The notes: generated by a model from the letters alone, not told the origin. Positions 17,504 through 25,616 are shown, counted from the stretch's first letter. The stretch: 26,266 nucleotides of DNA from JAXGMQ01 sp964613055 (GCA_964613055.1 CAZTGD010000027.1:1-26266), one strand, 5' to 3'. Numbers and translations are program-made.

Positions 17504-18766
17504 ATGAAATCATTGAAGGAGTTGATTGTTTTTATAGTTCTAGTCACTGTATTGGTTTCATGTGGAAATGACACTGTAAATAATCCTCGCAACAAAACCG
17601 TATGGTCTGGTTCCGGCAAAGATTCATTGAGACAGGCTCGAGCCAACGGTGAGGTGTTACCACCTTTTGGTGCACTGTGGGTACACAGGATAAACGGGTT
17701 GGGAATATCTTCTGCGTCAGTAGGAGAAATAATTATTGATGAAAAACAATCAAACACTTCACAGCAGGTTGCCTTTGTTGCAGGTGGTGAGAAGTCGATA
17801 ATTGCAGTAGTCGTCGATACAGGGGAGTTGTTGTGGGAGAGTGTGTTTATGGCGAAACCAAGTTCTCCGGTATATGATGATGGCAAACTAGTATTCATTT
17901 CTGATGATGGGACAATCCAATGTCTATCAGCTGATACTGGAAACAGATTGTGGGCATTGAAGTTTATCAATGACCCCACAAAGCTGAGTTATGAAGTCTC
18001 AGAACCTGTTATTTCTGGTGGTTTGGTTTTCTTTTGTGCCAGCAATGGTCTAACCCTTGCTTTGAATCTGGATGATGGTAAGGAAGTTTGGAGGGCTCAA
18101 GGATCCGACCGAATCAATTCCTCTCCAGTGGTAGTAGAAGGTAAGCTCATAATTGCTGATTACTCAAACAAGATTTACACATATAAAACACACTCGGGAG
18201 AACCGTTGTGGACTGAGCACATTGACCAGCCAGTTATAGCTCAATTGTGTTCTGATGGACAGTCAGTTTATGCAACTGGAGCCTTTGGTGGTATATCAGC
18301 GCTGGATGTCTCAGATGGTCAGGTTATTTGGAATGCTGATATTGATGCCCCTGTTATTCATTCATCTTGCATATATGGCAATTCTCTGTATGTACCCACT
18401 CAAAATAGTAAAGTGGTCAGAATTAATAAAGCAGATGGGGGAATAATTGGTGAATACAACACAAAAGAACCGTCTTCAGGGTTGGTTTGTACAGATAATT
18501 ATGTGATGTTTAACACCGTGGATGGAAAGCTTGAAGCGATAAACGTTGACACTGAAGAAGTAGAGTTGGCTTATGAATTCGCCACGTGGAAGCCGGAAGT
18601 GGGCATGCAGTCCTTTGGTGATCCAGCTGTAGTTTCCGGCAAGGTGTTTGTGTCGGATGGTCAGAGTAAGTTTTTCTGCCTAGTGCCGAAAGAGATAGCA
18701 ATGAAATCACATGAGGTGAACATACCTGATGATCAGATTGAGAAACAACAAGAGGTCATTCCTTAG
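17504..18766 (+). CDS. Lipoprotein with PQQ-type beta-propeller repeats
   Basis: 420 residues from ATG 17504, which has GGAGG five bases upstream; an in-frame TTG at 17492 overlaps that ribosome site and is rejected. The signal peptide ends in the lipobox LVSC with Cys20. About seven to eight blades follow the PQQ_2/BamB-like pattern: DGTIQCLSADTGNRLW, NGLTLALNLDDGKEVW, NKIYTYKTHSGEPLW, GGISALDVSDGQVIW and weaker later repeats. No catalytic dehydrogenase residues are visible, so it is more likely a scaffold or binding lipoprotein than a quinoprotein enzyme. It is a single gene, divergent from the oxidoreductase operon, and its 3' end overlaps the convergent ktrA-like gene by 11 bases. Confidence 0.85.
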   Translation: MKSLKELIVFIVLVTVLVSCGNDTVNNPRNKTVWSGSGKDSLRQARANGEVLPPFGALWVHRINGLGISSASVGEIIIDEKQSNTSQQVAFVAGGEKSIIAVVVDTGELLWESVFMAKPSSPVYDDGKLVFISDDGTIQCLSADTGNRLWALKFINDPTKLSYEVSEPVISGGLVFFCASNGLTLALNLDDGKEVWRAQGSDRINSSPVVVEGKLIIADYSNKIYTYKTHSGEPLWTEHIDQPVIAQLCSDGQSVYATGAFGGISALDVSDGQVIWNADIDAPVIHSSCIYGNSLYVPTQNSKVVRINKADGGIIGEYNTKEPSSGLVCTDNYVMFNTVDGKLEAINVDTEEVELAYEFATWKPEVGMQSFGDPAVVSGKVFVSDGQSKFFCLVPKEIAMKSHEVNIPDDQIEKQQEVIP

Positions 18767-19412
18767 GTCTGTTCATCTGCTCAATCTTGATTCTGTCTCC
18801 CATGGCTATAAGTAAATCCTCTTCTTGAAGGGGGTCGTATGGGTCAGGTGGTAGAATAACTTCTCCTTCTCTTCTCACGGCGAGTATCTGAATCTCATAG
18901 CGTTGTCTGAGGTCAAGTTCGGATATGTTTTTCCCAACAAACTCATGTGGTACTAGGAATTCAGAGATGGCATATTCATCAGATATTTCAATGTATTCGA
19001 GGAAACCGGAACCCGTTATGCGTCCCGCTATCCTCATCGCCATGTCCTCCTCAGGTGAAAATATATCATCTGCACCCAATCGCTCAAGCACTCTTGCATG
19101 AACTGGATCGTCGGCTCTGGATATTATGTGTGGTATACCCATTTCCCCAAGCATTTGAGTGATGAGTATGTTTGCTTCAAGGTTCTTTGCGAAACCTACT
19201 ACTGCTATCTCGCATTGACCAACGAGTGTGTCTCTCAAGCCTACCTCATCCAGTGAATGTTGTACAGTCGCCTGTGTGACCAATCCCTCTATCGCTTTTA
19301 CTTTCTTTGGGTCAGTATCTATAGCTAGTACTGAGTATCCCTGATTCTCAAGCTCTTCACACAAGGCTCTACCAAAACGACCCAATCCAAAAACGGCTAC
19401 CTCCAGACTCAC
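18756..19412 (-). CDS. ktrA: KtrA/TrkA-type RCK potassium-channel regulatory protein
   Basis: 218 residues, one RCK_N plus one RCK_C, the usual KtrA length. The Rossmann nucleotide motif GLGRFGRAL (9-17) is followed by Asp32 at the end of the second strand (LAIDTDP), which fits NAD(H)/ATP-type binding. RCK_C covers about 135-215 with EFLVPHEFVGKNISELDLR and ILAVRREGEVI. It would sit on the cytoplasmic face of a KtrB/TrkH-type channel and gate potassium uptake. No channel gene lies beside it. GTG 19412 follows AAGGAGG by six bases. It diverges from the SCIFF-like peptide gene across a 75-base region with overlapping promoter elements. Confidence 0.85.
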   Translation of the reverse strand: MSLEVAVFGLGRFGRALCEELENQGYSVLAIDTDPKKVKAIEGLVTQATVQHSLDEVGLRDTLVGQCEIAVVGFAKNLEANILITQMLGEMGIPHIISRADDPVHARVLERLGADDIFSPEEDMAMRIAGRITGSGFLEYIEISDEYAISEFLVPHEFVGKNISELDLRQRYEIQILAVRREGEVILPPDPYDPLQEEDLLIAMGDRIKIEQMNRPKE

Positions 19413-19423
19413 AATGCGCCTCC

Positions 19424-19451
19424 TTGACTATGTATTCTCACCGCATATTAT
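19424..19451 (+). promoter_or_regulatory. Promoter of the SCIFF-like peptide gene, overlapping divergent ktrA signals
   Basis: TTGACT (19424-19429) and TATTAT (19446-19451) are 16 bases apart on the plus strand, giving a leader of about 30 bases that holds AAGGAGG (19477-19483). On the other strand the same stretch reads as a perfect TATAAT (19447-19452), a plausible -10 for ktrA, although its -35 is poor. The plus-strand -35 overlaps the ktrA ribosome site. Confidence 0.5.
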
Positions 19452-19487
19452 AGTGGCTCGATTGAGGGATATTTTCAAGGAGGAAAC

Positions 19488-19646
19488 ATGATCAGGATAA
19501 TCAAGAGCAAGCCAAGGAAATGTGAAATAGATGACGCCAAGTGCAGAGAGTGCCAGACACCCTGCAAATCAGCGGCAAAGACAGCAAACACGATTGGTAA
19601 TCAATCCTGTGAGGTAAAGCGAGAAGAAACCCGCTGGATACTATAA
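19488..19646 (+). CDS. SCIFF-like cysteine-rich RiPP precursor peptide
   Basis: 52 residues, too short for routine gene calling. The ATG has a strong AAGGAGG four bases upstream. The core CRECQTPCKSAAKTA then NTIGNQSCE aligns without gaps with the SCIFF consensus as I remember it (CGECQTSCQSACKTSC then TVGNQSCE): cysteines 19, 22, 26 and 41 hold their spacing, while the expected cysteines at 30 and 34 are Ala and Asn. An additional Cys12 lies before the core, and about ten residues (VKREETRWIL) extend past it. The gene directly precedes a SCIFF-type radical SAM maturase, 17 bases before its homologous region begins, which is the normal arrangement. The expected modification is Cys-to-Thr thioether crosslinking; the peptide's biological role is unknown even in the Clostridia, where it is common. 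Confidence 0.8.
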   Translation: MIRIIKSKPRKCEIDDAKCRECQTPCKSAAKTANTIGNQSCEVKREETRWIL

Positions 19647-19696
19647 ATTATAAAAGACAAGGGATTGCTCATTGTTTCAAGGTTAATGGCGATTCG

Positions 19697-20941
19697 TTGT
19701 TGTATGATACAGCGACAGGTTCACTGGTAGCCATTGATGATAGTCTGTATTCGTTACTGAAATCAGCTGAGAATGAGTCAGTTCCGTCTACCTACATTAA
19801 TAACAGTGAACTTAAAGACTTATATGAAGATGGGTTGGTTCTCTCAGATATAGAGTTTCCTCGACCGCAAAGCCTCAGACCTAAGTCATTGTGTCTTATA
19901 GTCGCTCACGCATGCAACATGAATTGCACCTATTGCAGTCTGGCTGGTGTTACTGGTCAGGATAAACTTATGAAACCATCGGTTGCTATGAAGGCACTCA
20001 ATTGGATAACGGAAGTCGCCCCTGGAAGAAAGGTTGACATTGATTTCTTTGGGGGTGAACCCCTCCTTGCATGGGAGACAGTAAAGAAAACAGTAGTCCA
20101 TGGTGAGAAAAATATGGACAAAACCGACAGGTTCATAAGGTGGTCGCTGTCTACTAACTGCCTCCTTTTGGATGATGATAAGATTCAATTCTGCAGGGAT
20201 CATTATATTTCATTGATCATGAGTCTAGATGGGCTAAAGGAAGATAATGATGTATGCAGGAAGATGATCGATGAGCGTGGCTCATTTGATCATATCTTTC
20301 CTCGCATAAAACGAGTAGCTGACACATGGGAACGTGGTTTCTATGTAAGGGGTACCTACACAAAGAAGACCATCCATTTCTCTGATTCAGTCATAGCCCT
20401 TCACAAGATGGGCATAAGCAATCTGGCTTTTGAGCCAGTTGTGTCCTCTGATCATCAAATCGGTTTTAACTCGGACGATCTGAAAACAATCAGAACTGAA
20501 TATGAAAAATTGGCTAGGTATTATGTTGAATGCGTAAATAATAACATACCAATTCGCTATTATCATTTTGAACTGGATCTTGATTCACATGTGTGTTCAC
20601 GTAAAACAGCCGGCGGGTGTGGAGCAGGATGTGAATACCTGTCGGTGTCTCCCAAGGGAGATATCTGGGTGTGTCATCAGCTGGACGATATGGATGAACA
20701 CGTAATAGGATCACTGGATAACCTGCCAAGTGAGGATATCTATGATCGCTTCAGTCGGGTTAACCATATTACAAACAAGAAACTCTGCCCTGATTGCTGG
20801 GCTTCTCATCTGTGTGCGGGTGGATGTATCGCCAGCAACTGGCTTGTAAATGGCAGTTATGATGATCCCTACAGGATTGGGTGCGAGATTCAAAAGATCC
20901 GTCTTGAAGTTGCCCTTTGGATACAGTCCAGATTATCTTGA
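19697..20941 (+). CDS. Radical SAM/SPASM maturase of the SCIFF peptide (CteB-like)
   Basis: 414 residues from TTG 19697, the first ordinary start. The N-terminus is a RiPP-recognition-like region, followed by the radical SAM motif CNMNCTYC (Cys73, 77, 80) and DFFGGEP (116-122). The C-terminus has the SPASM/Twitch cysteines: Cys300, 308, 312, 326, then CPDCWASHLCAGGC (364, 367, 373, 377) and Cys396, binding two auxiliary 4Fe-4S clusters. The blocks FYVRGTYT, AFEPVV, GCGAGCEYLSVSPKGDIW and HLCAGGC match SCIFF maturases. In frame upstream, codons 19664-19696 encode IAHCFKVNGDS, which aligns with the usual IHKF..NG start of the family, but that stretch has no ATG, GTG or TTG; an AUU start at 19664 or a lost start is possible. 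Installs thioether crosslinks using SAM and reduced ferredoxin-like donors. Confidence 0.85.
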   Translation: MLYDTATGSLVAIDDSLYSLLKSAENESVPSTYINNSELKDLYEDGLVLSDIEFPRPQSLRPKSLCLIVAHACNMNCTYCSLAGVTGQDKLMKPSVAMKALNWITEVAPGRKVDIDFFGGEPLLAWETVKKTVVHGEKNMDKTDRFIRWSLSTNCLLLDDDKIQFCRDHYISLIMSLDGLKEDNDVCRKMIDERGSFDHIFPRIKRVADTWERGFYVRGTYTKKTIHFSDSVIALHKMGISNLAFEPVVSSDHQIGFNSDDLKTIRTEYEKLARYYVECVNNNIPIRYYHFELDLDSHVCSRKTAGGCGAGCEYLSVSPKGDIWVCHQLDDMDEHVIGSLDNLPSEDIYDRFSRVNHITNKKLCPDCWASHLCAGGCIASNWLVNGSYDDPYRIGCEIQKIRLEVALWIQSRLS

Positions 20942-21097
20942 TTATTATTAATATGTAAGGGCATTATGCATCTGACACATATAATAAGTTCACCATCCTT
21001 GATCCCTCCTCTCTTCCCTTAAAAAGGGGTATCACTCTCCCCATCATCCCCGTCTATGTCATTCTCGCGTTCCTCTACGTCACTCCTGTTTCTACTT

Positions 21098-21172
21098 CGT
21101 CATTCCCGCGAATGCGGGAATACAGTGGAATTCTCGAACACGTCTGTCCGCAAATTCAAGCCAGGAATGACG
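21098..21172. repeat. Nested palindromic intergenic repeat (REP/MITE-like)
   Basis: An inner hairpin ATTCCCGC-GAAT-GCGGGAAT (21102-21121) lies within an outer inverted pair, CGTCATTCC (21098-21106) and GGAATGACG (21164-21172). A partial copy of the left end (GTCATTCTCGCG) occurs near 21058. Such CATTCCCGC...GCGGGAATG elements are known as dispersed intergenic repeats in several bacterial groups. It fills part of the 348-base gap (20942-21289) between the convergent maturase and exporter genes. The rest of the gap holds only a weak CCCTT/AAGGG hairpin near 21020. Confidence 0.65.
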
Positions 21173-21289
21173 GGAAGTATCACCCTCTCGTAGTGATAAG
21201 GGAGGTTTGCAGTTCTTATGAAGCCTGTGTGTACGTGTTAAGGGCATAGTACCCATAGATAAAACTAGATAATCATCATATGAGTTCTG

Positions 21290-23062
21290 TTATCCATGTT
21301 TGAACTGAAGCTCATACAACCGTCTGTAGACGCCATCCATTGTCAGAAGTTCATCGTGAGTTCCTCGTTCAACGATCCTGCCGTTACCGAGAACCAATAC
21401 CTGGTCAGCGTCCTTGATTGTGGAAAGTCTATGGGCTATGACAATGGACGTTCTGCCTTTCATCATCTTCATCATCGCGCGTTGTATCAGCTCTTCTGAA
21501 GCGGTGTCGATTGAACTCGTTGCTTCATCAAGGATGAGTACACTTGGTTTATGAGCGATTGCCCTAGCAAAGGAAAGTAATTGTCTCTGACCAACGGAAA
21601 GCTGTGAGCCCCTTTCATTGAGGATCGTGTCATAGCCATCTGGCAGTTTAAGGATGAAATCCTCTGCGCCCACTATCTGTGCGGCTTCCTTGGCTTTCTG
21701 TCTAGTGATATCTGAAAGCATGGCGATGTTTTCGATAAGTGGACCAGAGAAAATAAATGGGTGCTGGAGGACAACCGATATCTGGTGTCTGAGTGAATCA
21801 AATGTGAAGTCATAGATCGACTGGTCGTCTAGTTTTATGTCACCGTCCTGAATATCGTAGAGTCTTGATATGAGGCTTATGATGCTAGATTTACCAGCTC
21901 CAGTTGGCCCAACAAGAGCTATTTTTTCTCCTGGGTTAACAGTGAAATCAATACCCTTAAGTACCGGAGTACCTGGCACGTATGAGAAGTGCACAGAGTC
22001 AAATGTGACCTTGCCTTCAGCTTCTCCATCAAACACTTTTGCATCGTCTCTCTCTTTTATGGTCACAGGTTCATCAAGCAGTTTGAATATCCGTTCAGAT
22101 GAAGCCATTGCAGATTGGAGTATGTTGAACTTGTTTGACAGTTCATGAACTGATTGATAGAGATCTCTTACATACTGTACGAACACCATGACGGTTCCCA
22201 CCATAATGAACTTGCCGATGATGAGCAGACTGCCATACCATACTACTAACCCAATAGCCATTGTAGTCAGGAGGTCTGTTGCTTGGAAGAAGAAGGAGAA
22301 GTTGAGAACCGCTTTCACCTGGGAAGTCAGTAACTCCTGGTTGATTCGGGTGAACATGCCCTGATTAACCTTCTGTCTGTCGGCAATCTGGATAGCCATA
22401 ACACCCGATATACTCTCCTGAAGGAATGCATTGACCTTTGCCATCTTGACACGTATCTCTCGATAGAACTTCTGAGCGAAGTGAGCAAAAACCCATGTAA
22501 CCGCAGTAATAAATGGGATAATGGAGATAGCAACTATTGCCAATCGAGTGTCAATCAGGAACAGCATTACTATTGTACCCAGAGAGATAAATGATCCTGC
22601 AAGCAACTCGGGTACGCAATCAGTCAGAAAACCATTTATCGTTTCTACATCTGATGATATTCTAGTCATGAGCCTGCCTACAGGATTTTTGTCATAGAAA
22701 GCCATAGGTAATGTCTGTAGCTTTTTGAAGATGTTGTTTCGGAAATCCCTTAGTACAAATTGACCAGTGTCAAGGATGATTATGCTTTCTATGTAGTTTG
22801 CAACTGAGCGAATTATCACCATCCCAAGTATCGCCAATGCAATCCAAGAAAGTCCTGCCATATCCTTGTTAGCAATATACGTATCAACTGCAATCTTTGT
22901 CAGATATGGTGTGATAACATACAGACCATTCCAGAAGAACAGCAGTAGCAAACCAAAGAAAACTCTCCATCTGTAAGGTTTAAGATACTTGAGCATCCTG
23001 AGTACGAGTTTGGAGTCTATTGCCTTCCCGACTATCTCTTCTTCGTGTCTATACTCAGGCAT
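21290..23062 (-). CDS. ABC exporter half-transporter, catalytic Walker B, variant signature
   Basis: 590 residues: a six-helix type IV exporter membrane domain (about 30-320) and an ATPase domain. The ATPase has Walker A GPTGAGKS (385-392), Q-loop Gln433, Walker B VLILDE (508-513) with the catalytic glutamate present, and H-loop His544. The signature is LSVGQ (488-492) in place of LSGGQ. It overlaps the upstream half-transporter gene by eight bases, with AAAGGA about ten bases before the ATG. The two make a heterodimer of the BmrCD/TM287-288 type in which this subunit supplies the altered signature of the degenerate site and the competent Walker B of the other. Substrate is not predictable: drugs, lipids or peptides. 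Confidence 0.9.
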   Translation of the reverse strand: MPEYRHEEEIVGKAIDSKLVLRMLKYLKPYRWRVFFGLLLLFFWNGLYVITPYLTKIAVDTYIANKDMAGLSWIALAILGMVIIRSVANYIESIIILDTGQFVLRDFRNNIFKKLQTLPMAFYDKNPVGRLMTRISSDVETINGFLTDCVPELLAGSFISLGTIVMLFLIDTRLAIVAISIIPFITAVTWVFAHFAQKFYREIRVKMAKVNAFLQESISGVMAIQIADRQKVNQGMFTRINQELLTSQVKAVLNFSFFFQATDLLTTMAIGLVVWYGSLLIIGKFIMVGTVMVFVQYVRDLYQSVHELSNKFNILQSAMASSERIFKLLDEPVTIKERDDAKVFDGEAEGKVTFDSVHFSYVPGTPVLKGIDFTVNPGEKIALVGPTGAGKSSIISLISRLYDIQDGDIKLDDQSIYDFTFDSLRHQISVVLQHPFIFSGPLIENIAMLSDITRQKAKEAAQIVGAEDFILKLPDGYDTILNERGSQLSVGQRQLLSFARAIAHKPSVLILDEATSSIDTASEELIQRAMMKMMKGRTSIVIAHRLSTIKDADQVLVLGNGRIVERGTHDELLTMDGVYRRLYELQFKHG

Positions 23063-24851
23063 TGTTATTTTTTCCTTTTGAGCGTTTCTCTATCTCTGTT
23101 TGGAGTTTCTGCTTCTCGACAAGTTCTGAATAGTATCCACCGAGTTTGGTTAGCACCTCATGTGTGCCGTCTTCAATAATTTCGCCTTCCTTCAGCACGA
23201 TAATGCGATCACAAAGGGTCATTATACTCACTCGATGAGCTATGATGACTGCTGTTCTGTCCTTCAAAGCAGGGCGAACAGCATTAATGATGGCCGACTC
23301 TGTTGAAGTATCTACAGCAGAGAGAGGGTCATCAAATATCATGATTGGGGGGTCAGCCAACACCGCTCTGGCGATAGCTACCCTTTGTCTCTGTCCTCCC
23401 GATAGTGTTACTCCCCTTTCACCAACTACCGTTTCATAACCGTTCTTAAATCCTTCTATCTCTATATGAAGCTGGACTTTCTTTGCCGCTTCAATTATTT
23501 CTTCTTTGGTTGCTGTGGGTTTAATGAATGAAATGTTTTCATAAATGTTTGAGGAGAAAAGGAATGAGTCCTGTGGGATATAGCCGATTGACGATCGAAG
23601 CTTGTTCAAATCCCAATCTCTTACATCAACCCCATCGATTTTCACGGAACCTTTTGATACATCCCATGTCCTTATGAGTAGTTTTGTGAATGAACTCTTA
23701 CCGGCTCCCACTGGACCAACAATGCCCAAAACCTGTCCTTTGGGGATACTCAGGTTCAGTTCATTAATAACACTGGATGAGTTGCCGTATTTGAGGGTGG
23801 CAGATTCAAATTCAATCTCCCCATTTACTTCTACAGGATTATATGGATTTGGTGGAGATTTGATGCTTGGGTTCACCTTTAGTATCTCCCAGATCCTACC
23901 TATTGATACCTTGGCTCTCTGGTACAAGTCAATTATCCAGCCCATGCCAATCATTGGCCATATCAGCATTATCACATACACATAGAATGCAGATAAAGCT
24001 CCGATTGTTATGAAGCCTTTCATGTGAAGGTATCCACCAAACCAAATAATTCCAATAATCGGAATCCAAATAACAAAAGACAACAGGGGCCACCAGGCGG
24101 CAAATACTCTGTTGATGGGCTTGTAAGTCTCAACATAGCCTTCCATTAGATCGTCAAACCTTTCTGATTCTGGATTCTCTTGAGCGTAGGATTTAATTGT
24201 CCTCGCACCTGAAAGGTTTTCCTGAACCCTGTTTGAGACACCATCAAAGTAATGCTGTATTCGAAGGAAGTATTTGTGAACCCGTTTCCCTAGCATGTTC
24301 TCAATAATGAGTATCAATGGGAGGAAAAAGATGATACTGAGTGTCAATTCCCAAGAGATTGAGAACATGACAACCAGAGCAATAACAGCTCTCATGATGG
24401 AGTTTGGCATGACAACAGAACCAAAGGAAATCAGACGCATGATCGTCATCACGTCTGACGATGATCGGTTCATTATCTCACCTGTTTTCATCTTGCCAAA
24501 GAAGCTGTCAGGTAGGACCATGAGTTTTTTGTATATCCTGTTTCTGAGATCGAATGTTACTTTTCTGCCGACTAAATGAATGGTGTATCTGCTGATGAAG
24601 AAGATGCCAACCTTCACTGTGAGGATTACCACTGTCCAGATCAGCACAACTAGTATTATATGTTTAGCATCAGCTATAGGTGTGTATCCAATATCATCAA
24701 CTGGAAGGTTAGTACTCACTGCTGTGTCGATACTAATGCTGATGAGTATGGGTAATAGCATGTCAACAGCTGATACCAACAAACCAACCAGAGACAAAAC
24801 AAATCTACCCATATAGGGTCTAAGTAGTGTATGAAGATGTCTAAAGATCAC
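23055..24851 (-). CDS. ABC exporter half-transporter, degenerate Walker B (Asp for Glu)
   Basis: 598 residues: membrane domain (about 15-310) then ATPase with Walker A GPVGAGKS (379-386), Q-loop Gln427, canonical LSGGQ (483-487), Walker B IMIFDD (503-508) and H-loop His539. Position 508 is Asp where the catalytic Glu is expected, the hallmark of the non-hydrolysing site in heterodimeric exporters. Paired with the LSVGQ of the downstream subunit, both defects fall in the same composite site, so the pair is internally consistent. The GTG start at 24851 has no ribosome site but sits six bases after a -10 box (leaderless). A shorter form from ATG 24812 would lose part of the elbow helix and is less likely. 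Confidence 0.88.
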   Translation of the reverse strand: MIFRHLHTLLRPYMGRFVLSLVGLLVSAVDMLLPILISISIDTAVSTNLPVDDIGYTPIADAKHIILVVLIWTVVILTVKVGIFFISRYTIHLVGRKVTFDLRNRIYKKLMVLPDSFFGKMKTGEIMNRSSSDVMTIMRLISFGSVVMPNSIMRAVIALVVMFSISWELTLSIIFFLPLILIIENMLGKRVHKYFLRIQHYFDGVSNRVQENLSGARTIKSYAQENPESERFDDLMEGYVETYKPINRVFAAWWPLLSFVIWIPIIGIIWFGGYLHMKGFITIGALSAFYVYVIMLIWPMIGMGWIIDLYQRAKVSIGRIWEILKVNPSIKSPPNPYNPVEVNGEIEFESATLKYGNSSSVINELNLSIPKGQVLGIVGPVGAGKSSFTKLLIRTWDVSKGSVKIDGVDVRDWDLNKLRSSIGYIPQDSFLFSSNIYENISFIKPTATKEEIIEAAKKVQLHIEIEGFKNGYETVVGERGVTLSGGQRQRVAIARAVLADPPIMIFDDPLSAVDTSTESAIINAVRPALKDRTAVIIAHRVSIMTLCDRIIVLKEGEIIEDGTHEVLTKLGGYYSELVEKQKLQTEIEKRSKGKNNNA

Positions 24852-24857
24852 CTCGGA

Positions 24858-24886
24858 AGTATATGCACGGGCGAAAGTCTAGTCAA
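24858..24886 (-). promoter_or_regulatory. Leaderless promoter of the ABC exporter operon
   Basis: On the minus strand, TTGACT (24881-24886) and TATACT (24858-24863) are 17 bases apart, and the GTG start begins six bases after the -10 box. No Shine-Dalgarno is present. This geometry is identical to that of the phosphoglucose isomerase gene. Confidence 0.6.
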
Positions 24887-24896
24887 CTTACATCCG

Positions 24897-24925
24897 TTGA
24901 TTTAGGTGTCGTAATCTGCTAGAAT
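24897..24925 (+). promoter_or_regulatory. Promoter of the pspA operon
   Basis: TTGATT (24897-24902) and TAGAAT (24920-24925) are 17 bases apart. The predicted transcript start lies about 20 bases before ATG 24954, leaving AAGGAGG in the leader. The -35 box is only ten bases from the divergent exporter -35, so the two promoters are back to back. Confidence 0.5.
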
Positions 24926-24953
24926 TCGTGTGAGAATAAGAAGGAGGAAACAA

Positions 24954-25616
24954 ATGGCGAATATGTTCAAGAGGATAAAGGATATCCTGGCAAGCAATGT
25001 GAGTGACTGGTTATCTGGTATGGAGAACCCAGAGAAGATGCTCCCATACAAGATCGATGAGATGAAAGAGGAACTAGGGAAAGCGACCGATGCTACAGCA
25101 GAAGCAATGGCTACTCAGAGGCAGACGGAGATGAGACTCGCCGATATACAGGCTGACATCAGGAAATACAACTTCGCCGCCTCTAAAGCCGCTGAAAAGG
25201 GGAATGAAGAACTCGCTCGTAAGTGCATCGCGAGGGTAATCACGCTTGAAAAACAGGAGACAAGCAACAAGACTTCTCTGGAAACCCAGGAGCAGACAAC
25301 CGACAAGCTCAAAGAGATAATCCAGGCTCTCAAAGCAAAGATTGAAGAGGCTGAAGTCAGGATGGATGAGTTGATTGCTCGAAACAAAGCCACTAAAGCC
25401 CAAGAGAAAGTAACCAAGGTAATGGGGAACATCAATGTGGGCGACCTTGGCACCACTTTCGATGACCTTGAGAAGAAGATCATCAAAAGGGAACAGAAAG
25501 CCGCCGCCATGGCAGAACTCGGTGGATCAAGCGCAGACACCCTTGACGACGAGATAATGGAGTATTCAGAGGAGGATGAGATAACCAAAAGGTTGAATAA
25601 ACTGAAAGGCATCTGA
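24954..25616 (+). CDS. pspA: PspA/IM30 family membrane-remodelling protein
   Basis: 220 residues from ATG 24954, placed by AAGGAGG six bases upstream; an in-frame GTG at 24930 would run through that site. The protein is almost wholly alpha-helical and charged, the ESCRT-III-like PspA/Vipp1 fold. It opens with an amphipathic helix (MFKRIKDILASNVSDWLSGMENPEKML), the normal start of the family. Long heptad-rich helices run from about 30 to 150, and a short acidic C-terminal helix region ends in EEDEITKRLNKLKGI. It would bind and stabilise the cytoplasmic membrane under stress. It is coupled by a one-base TGATG overlap to a small membrane protein, a common arrangement in which the partner recruits or senses. 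Confidence 0.88.
   Translation: MANMFKRIKDILASNVSDWLSGMENPEKMLPYKIDEMKEELGKATDATAEAMATQRQTEMRLADIQADIRKYNFAASKAAEKGNEELARKCIARVITLEKQETSNKTSLETQEQTTDKLKEIIQALKAKIEEAEVRMDELIARNKATKAQEKVTKVMGNINVGDLGTTFDDLEKKIIKREQKAAAMAELGGSSADTLDDEIMEYSEEDEITKRLNKLKGI

Noticed and set aside
17440..17979. Minus-strand frame of about 179 codons
   Set aside because: It is antisense to the propeller lipoprotein, which has a lipobox and clear repeats, and has no recognisable domain.
25115..25612. Long minus-strand frame opposite pspA
   Set aside because: Serine/leucine-rich composition typical of an antisense shadow of a charged helical gene; no ribosome site.
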